From: an uncultured bacterium
GTDB taxonomy: Bacteria > Actinomycetota > Coriobacteriia > Coriobacteriales > Coriobacteriaceae
Assembly: GCA_905215765.1 (NCBI GenBank)
Contig: CAJMRP010000056.1
Location: 1-13,176, forward strand
Direction of reading: 5' to 3'
Length of the DNA stretch: 13,176 bases
Part shown: positions 1-6,914 of the stretch, in pieces
How the letters are laid out: every line of letters starts with the position of its first letter
Position numbering within the stretch: position 1 is the stretch's first letter
Translations under genes and position numbers: made by a program
Notes under the pieces: model-generated
The model's database searches: none
Told to the model about the DNA's origin: nothing
What the model saw: the letters and a program-made list of their open reading frames with translations, nothing else

Positions 1-1608
1 GATTCCCTGCCAGAAGTGAATCAGACAGAACTCTCAAAAAGCCGTCTGGATATTGTAAATAACTATCATGCTAGAATGTTATCTTCTGCTATCTTATGTG
101 CGCAAAGTGAGCATCTGGAATATGTACAGATTGTAAGTTTCGGATGTGGTCATGACGCATATCTTTCCGATGAGATTATCCGTATGATGAAGGAAATCTC
201 AGGAAAGACGCCGCTGATTCTGAAGCTGGATGAAAGTGATGTGCAGGGACCTCTGAAGATTCGTGTGAGATCCTTTATAGAGACAGTAGAGATGAGCCGG
301 GAACTTCATATGCATCGGGAAATACATGCTCTTTCTGATCCGTACCCAGTGAAATTTACAAAAAAGTGCAGAAAAGAACGAATCGTACTGGTACCGAATA
401 CCTCTCATGCATTTTGCCGTGTTATGTCTGCTGCTCTTTCCGGACAGGGTATCCGTGCAGTACCATTGGAAGTGGGAAGAGAAGATGCCATCCGTCTGGG
501 AAAACAGTATGTTCATAATGATATCTGTTTCCCGGCACAGATTGTTATCGGCGAAGCACTGGCAGCGTTGAGAAGCGGAAAATATGATGGACAGCAAGTA
601 GCAGTGGGTATGGGAAAATATGTAGGGGATTGCCGTCTTACACATTATGGTGCGCTGCTCAGAAAGGCACTGGACGATGCCGGTTATGAAGATGTTCCGG
701 TGCTCACCAACGACGACGTCGATGCCCACAATGCGCATCCGGGCTTCAAGCTCGGCCTTGGCCCGAGCATCCAGATCGCCTACGGTCTTCCCATGATCGA
801 TGCCCTCGAGGCCATGCTTAGGCGCATCCGTCCCTACGAGCTCGAGAAGGGCGCGGCGGACGCTGCGTTCGACCGCGCGCTCGATGAGGTTATCGAGGGC
901 ATGGAGCGCTCCGGGCTGAGAGGCCAGGCGACGGGCTTCAAACGCGCGCTTGCGATCATGGACGCCGTTCCGTACGACCGCTCGAACCCGCATCCGACCG
1001 TTCTCATCGTGGGCGAGTACCTGCTCAATTTCCATCTCGGCGCCAACCACGAGATCGAGCGCTACCTCGAGGACAACGGGCTCGAGGTCATCGAGGCGCG
1101 CATGACCGACGTGATCCGCAAGACCTATTTCTACAAGCATGCGCAGTCGCGCGAGTTCCACGTCGACCTGTCGCTGCCCGAAAAGGCCTGGTACGCCACG
1201 GCGGACAACCTGTTCGAGCTCGCGCACGACCGTTGCGACCGCCTGGGCGCGGCGAGCCCGCTCTACGAGCCGCCGACGCGCATGCCCGAGCTCGTGCGCG
1301 CGAGCGATAAGATCCTGCACCATACGTTCGATGCGGGCGAGGGCGTGCTGATTCCGGCGGAGATCCTCGAGCACGCCAAGCGCGGCTGCCGCAACTTCGT
1401 GATCCTGCAGCCGTTCGGGTGTCTGCCCAACCATGTCGTGGGGCGCGGGCTCATCCATGCGCTCAAGGAGCAGTATCCCACGGCGCAGTTCCTGCCGCTC
1501 GACTACGATCCCGACGTGAGCTTCGCCAACGTGGAGAACCGTCTTCAGATGCTCATCATGAACGCCAAGGCGCAGGGGTGCGGTGAGGCGCATGGCGAGA
1601 CCGCGTAA
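1..1608 (+). CDS. Acyl-CoA dehydratase activase-related protein (2-hydroxyglutaryl-CoA dehydratase activator-like), 3' part
   Basis: The frame is open from base 1, so this is the C-terminal 535 residues of a longer protein. The GTG at 16 is an internal Val codon rather than a convincing start, as it has no ribosome binding site. The family (DUF2229/COG3580-3581 type, usually about 1400 residues) combines BadF/HgdC-like ATPase domains with a C-terminal HgdB-like region. The archetypes pass electrons to 2-hydroxyacyl-CoA dehydratases through iron-sulfur clusters, but the substrate of this large form is unknown. Visible family features are SFGCGHDAYLSDEI, DESDVQGPLKIRVRSF, DICFPAQIVIGEAL, GDCRLTHYG and the C-terminal LQPFGCLPNHVVGRG. 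Likely cluster-binding cysteines are encoded at 145, 526, 631 and 1420. Codon use changes sharply: up to about 690 it is AT-richer (AGA, GGA, GAA, AAA), and beyond about 710 it is GC-rich. The protein reads smoothly across the change. The last codons overlap the TetR gene. Family membership is confident; whether the gene is natural is not. Confidence 0.85.
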   Translation, partial: DSLPEVNQTELSKSRLDIVNNYHARMLSSAILCAQSEHLEYVQIVSFGCGHDAYLSDEIIRMMKEISGKTPLILKLDESDVQGPLKIRVRSFIETVEMSRELHMHREIHALSDPYPVKFTKKCRKERIVLVPNTSHAFCRVMSAALSGQGIRAVPLEVGREDAIRLGKQYVHNDICFPAQIVIGEALAALRSGKYDGQQVAVGMGKYVGDCRLTHYGALLRKALDDAGYEDVPVLTNDDVDAHNAHPGFKLGLGPSIQIAYGLPMIDALEAMLRRIRPYELEKGAADAAFDRALDEVIEGMERSGLRGQATGFKRALAIMDAVPYDRSNPHPTVLIVGEYLLNFHLGANHEIERYLEDNGLEVIEARMTDVIRKTYFYKHAQSREFHVDLSLPEKAWYATADNLFELAHDRCDRLGAASPLYEPPTRMPELVRASDKILHHTFDAGEGVLIPAEILEHAKRGCRNFVILQPFGCLPNHVVGRGLIHALKEQYPTAQFLPLDYDPDVSFANVENRLQMLIMNAKAQGCGEAHGETA

Positions 1609-2281
1609 GGACGCCGATGCGCCCGATGCACGCACCCGTATCATCGAGGCGTTTTGGGAGCTCATCGAGAACAACAGCATCTTCGAGCTGTCGGTTGGCG
1701 AGGTGACCCGCGCCGCCCAGTGCAATCGCGGAACGTTTTACTACTATTTTCACGATTTCGATGAACTCGTCGCCATCGCCATAGCCCAGCTGCTGCAGGA
1801 TAACGAGCTCATCACCGATGCCCTCTGGCATTTTTCGAGCGAGGGCGACCTTTCGGCGTTCGACCGGCGCGACGTCCGCTGCCTGCTGCGGCGCATCGTC
1901 ATCACCATGAGGGCGGGTGCCGCCGAGCAGGTCGTGCAGGGCATCCATACGATCATCATCGACCGCGTGAGAGAGATCGTCCACCCCGACGGAGAAGAGC
2001 TCAAGGCAGATTCGAGCTTTGCGGTGGGCTTTCTGGTCTCGGGCATCATGGGCTTTGTGATGGCGGTCGGCTTTGCCCGGGAGGGCGGCGAGGAGATAGA
2101 CCTCGAGCAGCTGGGGGACAGCGCGTGCGCGTACCTGAGGGCGGTCGCCATGCAGACGGTGGAAACGGTCGCGCAAGTCGAGGGCGTCGATACATCCGAG
2201 CTGCTCGAACGCGTCTCCAAGGAGGCCGATGCCTATCGCGCATCGCGTGCGACGAGTCCCGACGTGGTGAAAGACACCTAG
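1592..2281 (+). CDS. TetR/AcrR-family transcriptional regulator
   Basis: The predicted protein has 229 residues, normal for a TetR repressor. Residues 13-60 form the N-terminal helix-turn-helix domain (TRIIEAFWELIENN, LSVGEVTRAAQCNRGTFYYYF), including the characteristic GTFYYYF recognition-helix end. The C-terminal ligand and dimerisation region is all-alpha and not recognisable as to ligand. I chose the ATG at 1592. A GTG at 1583 gives three extra residues and has AGGGG four bases upstream, so it is a real alternative. Either start lies inside the 3' end of the activase-related gene (overlap of 17 or 26 bases), so the two are probably co-transcribed and translationally coupled. The regulator may control that gene, but I found no clear operator. 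The tail after residue 210 (DAYRASRATSPDVVKDT) is probably disordered. Confidence 0.85.
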   Translation: MARPRKDADAPDARTRIIEAFWELIENNSIFELSVGEVTRAAQCNRGTFYYYFHDFDELVAIAIAQLLQDNELITDALWHFSSEGDLSAFDRRDVRCLLRRIVITMRAGAAEQVVQGIHTIIIDRVREIVHPDGEELKADSSFAVGFLVSGIMGFVMAVGFAREGGEEIDLEQLGDSACAYLRAVAMQTVETVAQVEGVDTSELLERVSKEADAYRASRATSPDVVKDT

Positions 2282-2303
2282 GGTTTCTCTTGCGGGGCGC
2301 CTG

Positions 2304-2334
2304 TCGCGCATCGCGCGGTGAGTCCCGCGATGCG
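2304..2334 (+). repeat. Inverted repeat (9-bp arms) sharing sequence with the 3' end of the TetR gene
   Basis: CGCATCGCG (2307-2315) and CGCGATGCG (2326-2334) are perfectly complementary with a 10-base loop. No T-run follows, so it is not a standard terminator. The segment TCGCGCATCGCG...GAGTCCCG (2304-2327) repeats TCGCGCATCGCG...GAGTCCCG at 2236-2261, inside the last codons of the TetR gene, with a two-base length difference. It may be a small duplication or a structured 3' end; the function is unknown. Confidence 0.5.
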
Positions 2335-2361
2335 GTCATAACCTGCATTCATGTGAGCCGG

Positions 2362-2390
2362 GTTTATAGATATTCCTCCAGCTGTTAACA
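2362..2390 (+). promoter_or_regulatory. Possible clpC promoter
   Basis: TTTATA and TAACAT are separated by 17 bases in an AT-richer patch of the tetR-clpC gap. Each matches four of six positions of the sigma-70-type consensus. Transcription from here would place the T-tailed hairpin at 2414-2443 in the clpC leader. This is inference only; no CtsR-type heptad repeat or CIRCE element was seen nearby. Confidence 0.3.
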
Positions 2391-2413
2391 TAGACAACCT
2401 GTGGGTAAAGAGA

Positions 2414-2443
2414 CAAAAGCGCCGCCGACGGGCGGGCGTTTTG
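2414..2443 (+). terminator. T-tailed hairpin between tetR and clpC (terminator or leader attenuator)
   Basis: CAAAA(G)CGCCGCC pairs with GGCGGGCGTTTTG with single-base bulges and a short loop (GAC), and the 3' arm ends in TTTT followed by GATTT. The A-run/T-run flanks could also allow termination of minus-strand transcripts. It ends 30 bases before the clpC start codon, leaving little room for a promoter downstream, so it either ends the tetR transcript or lies within the clpC leader. Confidence 0.55.
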
Positions 2444-2461
2444 ATTTCGATGAACTCATGT

Positions 2462-2466
2462 AAGGA
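2462..2466 (+). promoter_or_regulatory. clpC ribosome binding site
   Basis: AAGGA lies seven bases before the ATG at 2474. It decides the clpC start against an in-frame upstream ATT/ATG extension (from 2441), which lacks such a site and would add residues outside the family's normal N-terminus. The site overlaps a start-stop ATGTAA at 2458-2463. Confidence 0.7.
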
Positions 2467-2473
2467 AACGAGC

Positions 2474-5116
2474 ATGTTAGATAGATTTACCGATCGAGCG
2501 CGCAAGGTCATGTCCATGGCCAAGCAGGAGGCGCTCGATCTTCATTCAAATAAGGTGGGTACCGAGCATCTGCTGCTCGCGCTTGCCAAGGAGGACGAGG
2601 GCATTGCCGCCGAGGCGCTGCGCTCGCTCGATATCTCCTACGACGACATCATGGACACCCTCAAAGAGGTCCAGACCACCGTTCCCGAGCCCAGTGAGGA
2701 GACCGAGGCCGCTAAGCTCGCCTTTACGCCGCTCGTCATTAGCGTGATGGAGCGTTCGTTCCGCGTGGCGCGTGAGAACAACCAGACCTACGTGTCGACC
2801 GAGCACTTGCTGATCGGCATCGTCGAAGAGGGCAACGGCATGGCCATGGACATCCTCATGCGTCTGGGTGTGTCGTCCGCCTCCATCAAAAAGGCTATCG
2901 AGAAACTCACTGCCAAGGACCAGGATAAGAAGCGTCCGCTCGCCGGCGCCGGTGCCGGGCGTCCCGGTGCGGGCCTGCCGTTCTTTAGCGGCTCGGACGC
3001 GTCGCAGCAAAAGGGGAGCGGCACCGACACGCTCAAGCAGTTCGCCACCAACCTCACGCAAAAGGCGCGCGACGGCGAGCTCGACCCTGTAATTGGTCGC
3101 GAAAAGGAAGTCCAGCGTATGATGGAGATCCTTTCGCGTCGCACCAAGAACAATCCGCTTATCTTGGGCGACCCCGGCGTGGGCAAGACGGCCATCGTCG
3201 AGGGTCTGGCTCAGCAGATTGCAGCTGGCAACGTGCCCGAGAACCTCATGAACCAGAATATCTGGACGCTCGACCTGCCGGGTCTCGTTGCGGGCGCCAA
3301 GTATCGCGGTGAGTTCGAGGAGCGCCTCAAGAACGTGATCCAGGAGGCCACCGAAGCTGACGACGTTATCCTGTTTATTGACGAGATGCATACCATCATC
3401 GGTGCCGGTTCTGCCGAGGGCTCCATCGACGCGAGCTCCATGCTCAAGCCCGTACTTGCGCGCGGTGCCTTTCAGATTATTGGTGCCACCACGGCCGAGG
3501 AGTTCCGCAAGTACCTCACCAAGGATCCGGCCTTTGAGCGTCGCTTCCAGACCATCGATGTCGAGGAGCCGAGCGTCGAGGACACGGTTAAGATCCTGAC
3601 CGCGCTCAAGCCGCGCTACGAGGAGCACCACCATGTGCGCTATACGCAGGGTGCTATCGAGGCTGCCGCGAACCTTTCCAACCGCTACATCCAGGATCGC
3701 TTCCTGCCCGATAAGGCCATCGACCTCATTGACGAGGCCGGTGCCCGCGCTCGCATCGCCGCGAATCGCGCACCCGAGCCGGTGCGTGAGGCCGAACATC
3801 GCGTGGAGGAGCTTAAGGCCGCCGCGCAGGAGGCCACCGAGAGCGACGACATGAACAAGGCCGCCGAGATCACCGAGCAGCAGAAGGCCGCCGAGATTGA
3901 GCTCGCCGAGGCCAAGGCCGCCTGGACGGCCGAGCTCGACGCCAGCCCGCTCACCATCGATGTGAGTCAGATCGCCGATATCGTGTCCGTGACTTCGGGC
4001 GTGCCGGTGTCCTCGCTTACCGAGAGCGAGAGCCGTCGCCTGCTGCAGACCGAAAGCGTGCTCAAGACCCGCATTATCGGCCAGGACGAGGCCGTCGAGG
4101 CCGTCGCCAAGGCCGTGCGCCGCAGCCGCTCGCCGCTCAAGGACCCGCGTCGTCCCGGTGGTAGCTTTATCTTCCTTGGTCCCACCGGCACAGGCAAGAC
4201 CGAGCTCGCTAAGACGCTCGCCGAGTATCTCTTTGGCAGCAAGGACGCGCTCATCAGCTTCGATATGTCGGAGTTTGGCAGTGAGTTCGAGGTCTCCAAG
4301 CTCATCGGTAGCCCCCCGGGCTATGTGGGCCACGACGAGGGCGGCCAGCTCACCAAGGCTGTTCGCCGTCACCCGTACTCGGTCGTGCTGTTCGACGAGA
4401 TCGAGAAGGCGCACCCCGACATCTTCAATATCCTGCTGCAGGTGTTGGAGGAGGGCCGTCTGACCGATAGCCAGGGCAAGACGGTCGACTTCCGCAATAC
4501 GGTGATCATCATGACGTCAAACGTGGGCGCCCGCGAGATCGCGCAGGATGCGAGCGTTGGCTTTGGCACCACCGGCGAGCAGGGTCTCACGTCGAGCGAG
4601 ATCAAGGGTCGTGCGATGGGCGAGCTCAAGCGCCTGTTCCGCCCTGAGCTGCTCAACCGTATCGACGATATTGTGGTGTTCCAGAAGCTTTCGGGCGAGA
4701 ACCTGACCAAGATCGCGCACCTGCTGGTGGACGATCTGCGCCAGCGCCTGATCGCAAACGGCATGAACATCAAGCTTACCGATGCGGCCTACGACAAGAT
4801 CGTGGCCGAGGGCACCGACCTCACCAACGGCGCGCGTCCGCTGCGCCGCGCTATCCAAAAGCTCATCGAGGATCCGCTGTCCGAGGAACTGCTGGCTGGC
4901 GAGTGGGGCGAGGGCGATACCGTCCTGTGCGACGTGGCCGATGGCAAGTTTGTCTTTAGCCACGGCACGGGCGAGATCCCGGCACCGCGTCCGGTGGGCA
5001 CGCTCGGTGGCGATACCGCCCCGGCGGCACCGCACACCGGCAACGCCGCGCCCGTGAGCGGCGGCGTGACCTCGGGCCCCGGCGGCATGATGCAAGCCGG
5101 TTCTGGCGCGCTGTAG
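2474..5116 (+). CDS. clpC: ATP-dependent Clp protease ATP-binding subunit ClpC
   Basis: This cytosolic AAA+ unfoldase of 880 residues feeds substrates to the ClpP peptidase. In order: a double Clp N-domain (about 2-145, both repeats containing TEHLL); a Gly/Pro-rich linker (RPLAGAGAGRPGAG); AAA module 1 with Walker A GDPGVGKT at 232-239 and Walker B VILFIDEMHT; a ClpC-type coiled middle domain with a UVR-like segment (about 430-490); AAA module 2 with Walker A GPTGTGKT at 569-576 and Walker B VVLFDEIEKAH; and the ClpP-docking tripeptide VGF at 695-697. The VGF loop and the short middle domain identify ClpC rather than ClpB. It exceeds the usual 810-850 residues because of a Gly/Ala/Pro-rich tail from about 835. 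The ATG at 2474 is supported by AAGGA seven bases upstream. The usual partners ctsR, mcsA and mcsB are not adjacent, so control must differ from the Bacillus model or act from elsewhere. Confidence 0.97.
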   Translation: MLDRFTDRARKVMSMAKQEALDLHSNKVGTEHLLLALAKEDEGIAAEALRSLDISYDDIMDTLKEVQTTVPEPSEETEAAKLAFTPLVISVMERSFRVARENNQTYVSTEHLLIGIVEEGNGMAMDILMRLGVSSASIKKAIEKLTAKDQDKKRPLAGAGAGRPGAGLPFFSGSDASQQKGSGTDTLKQFATNLTQKARDGELDPVIGREKEVQRMMEILSRRTKNNPLILGDPGVGKTAIVEGLAQQIAAGNVPENLMNQNIWTLDLPGLVAGAKYRGEFEERLKNVIQEATEADDVILFIDEMHTIIGAGSAEGSIDASSMLKPVLARGAFQIIGATTAEEFRKYLTKDPAFERRFQTIDVEEPSVEDTVKILTALKPRYEEHHHVRYTQGAIEAAANLSNRYIQDRFLPDKAIDLIDEAGARARIAANRAPEPVREAEHRVEELKAAAQEATESDDMNKAAEITEQQKAAEIELAEAKAAWTAELDASPLTIDVSQIADIVSVTSGVPVSSLTESESRRLLQTESVLKTRIIGQDEAVEAVAKAVRRSRSPLKDPRRPGGSFIFLGPTGTGKTELAKTLAEYLFGSKDALISFDMSEFGSEFEVSKLIGSPPGYVGHDEGGQLTKAVRRHPYSVVLFDEIEKAHPDIFNILLQVLEEGRLTDSQGKTVDFRNTVIIMTSNVGAREIAQDASVGFGTTGEQGLTSSEIKGRAMGELKRLFRPELLNRIDDIVVFQKLSGENLTKIAHLLVDDLRQRLIANGMNIKLTDAAYDKIVAEGTDLTNGARPLRRAIQKLIEDPLSEELLAGEWGEGDTVLCDVADGKFVFSHGTGEIPAPRPVGTLGGDTAPAAPHTGNAAPVSGGVTSGPGGMMQAGSGAL

Positions 5117-5141
5117 GGCGTGGCGACAATTTGATACGCGC

Positions 5142-5175
5142 AATCGAGGCGCTCCGGAAAGGGCGCCTCGATTTG
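5142..5175 (+). terminator. Intrinsic terminator after clpC
   Basis: A perfect 11-bp stem, AATCGAGGCGC (5142-5152) with GCGCCTCGATT (5163-5173), encloses a 10-base loop and starts 26 bases past the clpC stop. The T-run is short (TTTG), so termination may be incomplete, but stem and position fit the end of the clpC transcript. Confidence 0.7.
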
Positions 5176-5257
5176 TAGAGCTGCGGAAGTTGTGACCGTT
5201 ACGCTATACGGTCCACCGTTAGCCGATGATGCGAGGGCGCTCGGCGTTTTCGACTGG

Positions 5258-5286
5258 TTTATGCACGCAAAGTCTGGGAATATACA
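5258..5286 (+). promoter_or_regulatory. Possible pepD promoter
   Basis: TTTATG (5258-5263) and TATACA (5281-5286) are spaced by 17 bases, upstream of pepD and downstream of the clpC terminator hairpin. The -35 match is weak and the -10 match moderate. Upstream, ACCGT/ACGGT arms (5195-5199 and 5208-5212) form a short dyad that could bind a regulator. This is inference from consensus only. Confidence 0.35.
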
Positions 5287-5319
5287 AGTCGCACGTCTTA
5301 CTGTCTAACCAGTTGCGCC

Positions 5320-5326
5320 AAGGAGG
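5320..5326 (+). promoter_or_regulatory. pepD ribosome binding site
   Basis: AAGGAGG is an almost ideal Shine-Dalgarno sequence, four bases before the ATG at 5331. It sets the start there, although the frame is open 105 bases further upstream. Confidence 0.85.
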
Positions 5327-5330
5327 CACC

Positions 5331-6788
5331 ATGGACTACAAGATTACCGGCTACGAGCCCGCCCAGCTGTTCCATTTCTTTGAGGAGGTCAGCGCGATCC
5401 CCCGTGGGTCTGGCAACGAGAAAGGCATCAGCGATTTCCTGGTCGCGTTTGCCAAGGAGCGCGGTCTCGATGTGTATCAGGACGAGGTCTACAACGTCAT
5501 CATTCGCAAGCCCGCATCTGCCGGCGCCGAGAATGCCCCGACCGTAATGCTGCAGGGCCACATCGATATGGTGTGCGACAAGTTGGGCTCCGTTGAGCAC
5601 GACTTTACGACTGATGGTATCGACCTGGTCGTCAAGGACGGCGTCCTCACCGCTAACGGTACCACTATGGGCGCCGACAACGGTATTGCCGTCGCTCTGA
5701 TGCTCACTGTTCTCGATGACGATTCGATTGTTCACCCCGCCCTCGAGTGCGTATTCACCACCGACGAGGAGACTGGCCTGGTCGGCGCCGAGACGCTCGA
5801 CAAGTCCCAGATTAGCGCCCGCACCATGATTAACCTTGACTCCGAGGAAGAGGGCGTTGCCACCGTCAGCTGCGCCGGCGGCGTCGTCGTTACCTACACC
5901 TGCCCGATCGCGCGCGAGCACAAGACCGGTAGCACCCTCACGCTCGACATCTCCGGCCTGCTGGGCGGCCACTCCGGCAGCGATATCAACCTGGAGCGCG
6001 GCAACGGCAACCTCATCATGGCCCGCATCATCGACCGCCTGATGGTTGCCGGCGAGCCCGCCATCGTTAGCTTTAACGGCGGCACCAAGGACAACGCCAT
6101 CAACCGTGAGTGCAAGGCTGTTCTGGTCTACGCCGACCACGCTGCCGCCGAGGCCGCGGCCCAGATCGCAAAGGGCATCATCGCCGACGTCACTGCCGAG
6201 CTCGAGGTCTTCGACCCCGGCTTTACTTGCACCGTCGAGATTGCCGACGACGCCGAGGTCGAGGCCATGGACCAGAAGTCCGCGCTTGCCCTCATCCGCG
6301 CCCTGCGTCTTGCCCCTAACGGCGTGATTCGCCGCAACGTCGCCACCGACGGTTCTGTCGAGGTTTCCTCCAACATCGGTGTGGTTGCCACTTCTGACGA
6401 CGAGGTCAAGATCATGCTGTCCCCGCGCTCCTCGATCACCTCGCTGCAGAACGAGTTCAAGGACCGCCTGCAGACGCTTGCCGATGTCCTGGGCTTCGAC
6501 GCCAAGTTTGAGTTCGAGTATCCCGGCTGGAGCTACGCCGAGCATTCGCCGGTCCGCGACGTCTTCGTCGAGAGCTATCGTGAGCTCTTTGGCTCCGAGC
6601 TGCGCATCGAGTCCATTCACGCCGGCCTTGAGTGCGGCCTGTTTGCCGAGGCCCTGCACGGCCTGGACGCCATCGCCGTGGGCCCGACGCTCTCCGATGT
6701 CCACACCCCGGACGAGAGCATGGAGCTCGCTTCTGCCGAGCGCTTCTACGAGCTGCTCATCGACGTCCTCAAGCGCCTCGCTGCGTAA
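5331..6788 (+). CDS. pepD: Aminoacyl-histidine dipeptidase (cytosol non-specific dipeptidase, peptidase family M20C)
   Basis: This cytosolic di-zinc peptidase cleaves unblocked dipeptides such as Xaa-His. At 485 residues it has the same length as Escherichia coli PepD. The metal and catalytic residues are all visible and sit about three positions before their E. coli equivalents: His77 and Asp79 in GHIDMVCDK; bridging Asp116 in MGADNG; Glu146 (general base) and Glu147 in DEETGL; Asp170 in NLDSEEEG; and His458 in DVHTPDE near the C-terminus. The lid-domain motif HSGSDINLERGN is also present. No signal peptide or membrane segment is seen. It sits alone between two terminators, so it is probably monocistronic. 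Its likely role is the final step of peptide breakdown; its position after clpC suggests, but does not prove, a link to proteolysis. The start at 5331 follows AAGGAGG. Confidence 0.95.
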   Translation: MDYKITGYEPAQLFHFFEEVSAIPRGSGNEKGISDFLVAFAKERGLDVYQDEVYNVIIRKPASAGAENAPTVMLQGHIDMVCDKLGSVEHDFTTDGIDLVVKDGVLTANGTTMGADNGIAVALMLTVLDDDSIVHPALECVFTTDEETGLVGAETLDKSQISARTMINLDSEEEGVATVSCAGGVVVTYTCPIAREHKTGSTLTLDISGLLGGHSGSDINLERGNGNLIMARIIDRLMVAGEPAIVSFNGGTKDNAINRECKAVLVYADHAAAEAAAQIAKGIIADVTAELEVFDPGFTCTVEIADDAEVEAMDQKSALALIRALRLAPNGVIRRNVATDGSVEVSSNIGVVATSDDEVKIMLSPRSSITSLQNEFKDRLQTLADVLGFDAKFEFEYPGWSYAEHSPVRDVFVESYRELFGSELRIESIHAGLECGLFAEALHGLDAIAVGPTLSDVHTPDESMELASAERFYELLIDVLKRLAA

Positions 6789-6843
6789 AGGTTGCGCTAG
6801 TAGCAGTCCGAGTCACGTGCTAGCGGATTGCAAATGACATTAC

Positions 6844-6892
6844 GAGAGGGGGCATTCGAGCGTTTGCGACGGGTGCCCCCCTCTTTTGTTTG
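6844..6892 (+). terminator. Strong intrinsic terminator after pepD
   Basis: GAGGGGGCA (6846-6854) pairs with TGCCCCCCTC (6874-6883) with one bulged C, followed by TTTTGTTTGAT. It lies 57 bases past the pepD stop and just before the converging end of hipA. The T-run favours plus-strand termination. On the minus strand the stem is followed by GTAATG, so a hipA terminator here is less convincing. Confidence 0.85.
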
Positions 6893-6914
6893 ATAATTGC
6901 GAAATTACGGCCAT

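Noticed and set aside
199..1725. Long minus-strand open frame (508 codons) opposite the activase-related gene
   Set aside because: Its translation is Arg/Glu/Val/Leu-rich without family motifs, and the plus strand carries a recognisable conserved protein. It is a shadow of GC-rich codon use.
2282..2473. CtsR operator or CIRCE element before clpC
   Set aside because: I looked for the GGTCAAA-type heptad tandem and the CIRCE inverted repeat and found neither.
2546..4414. 622-codon minus-strand open frame inside clpC
   Set aside because: It is an antisense shadow: the plus strand encodes an intact ClpC, and the minus translation is low-complexity Gly/Leu/Arg with no domain.
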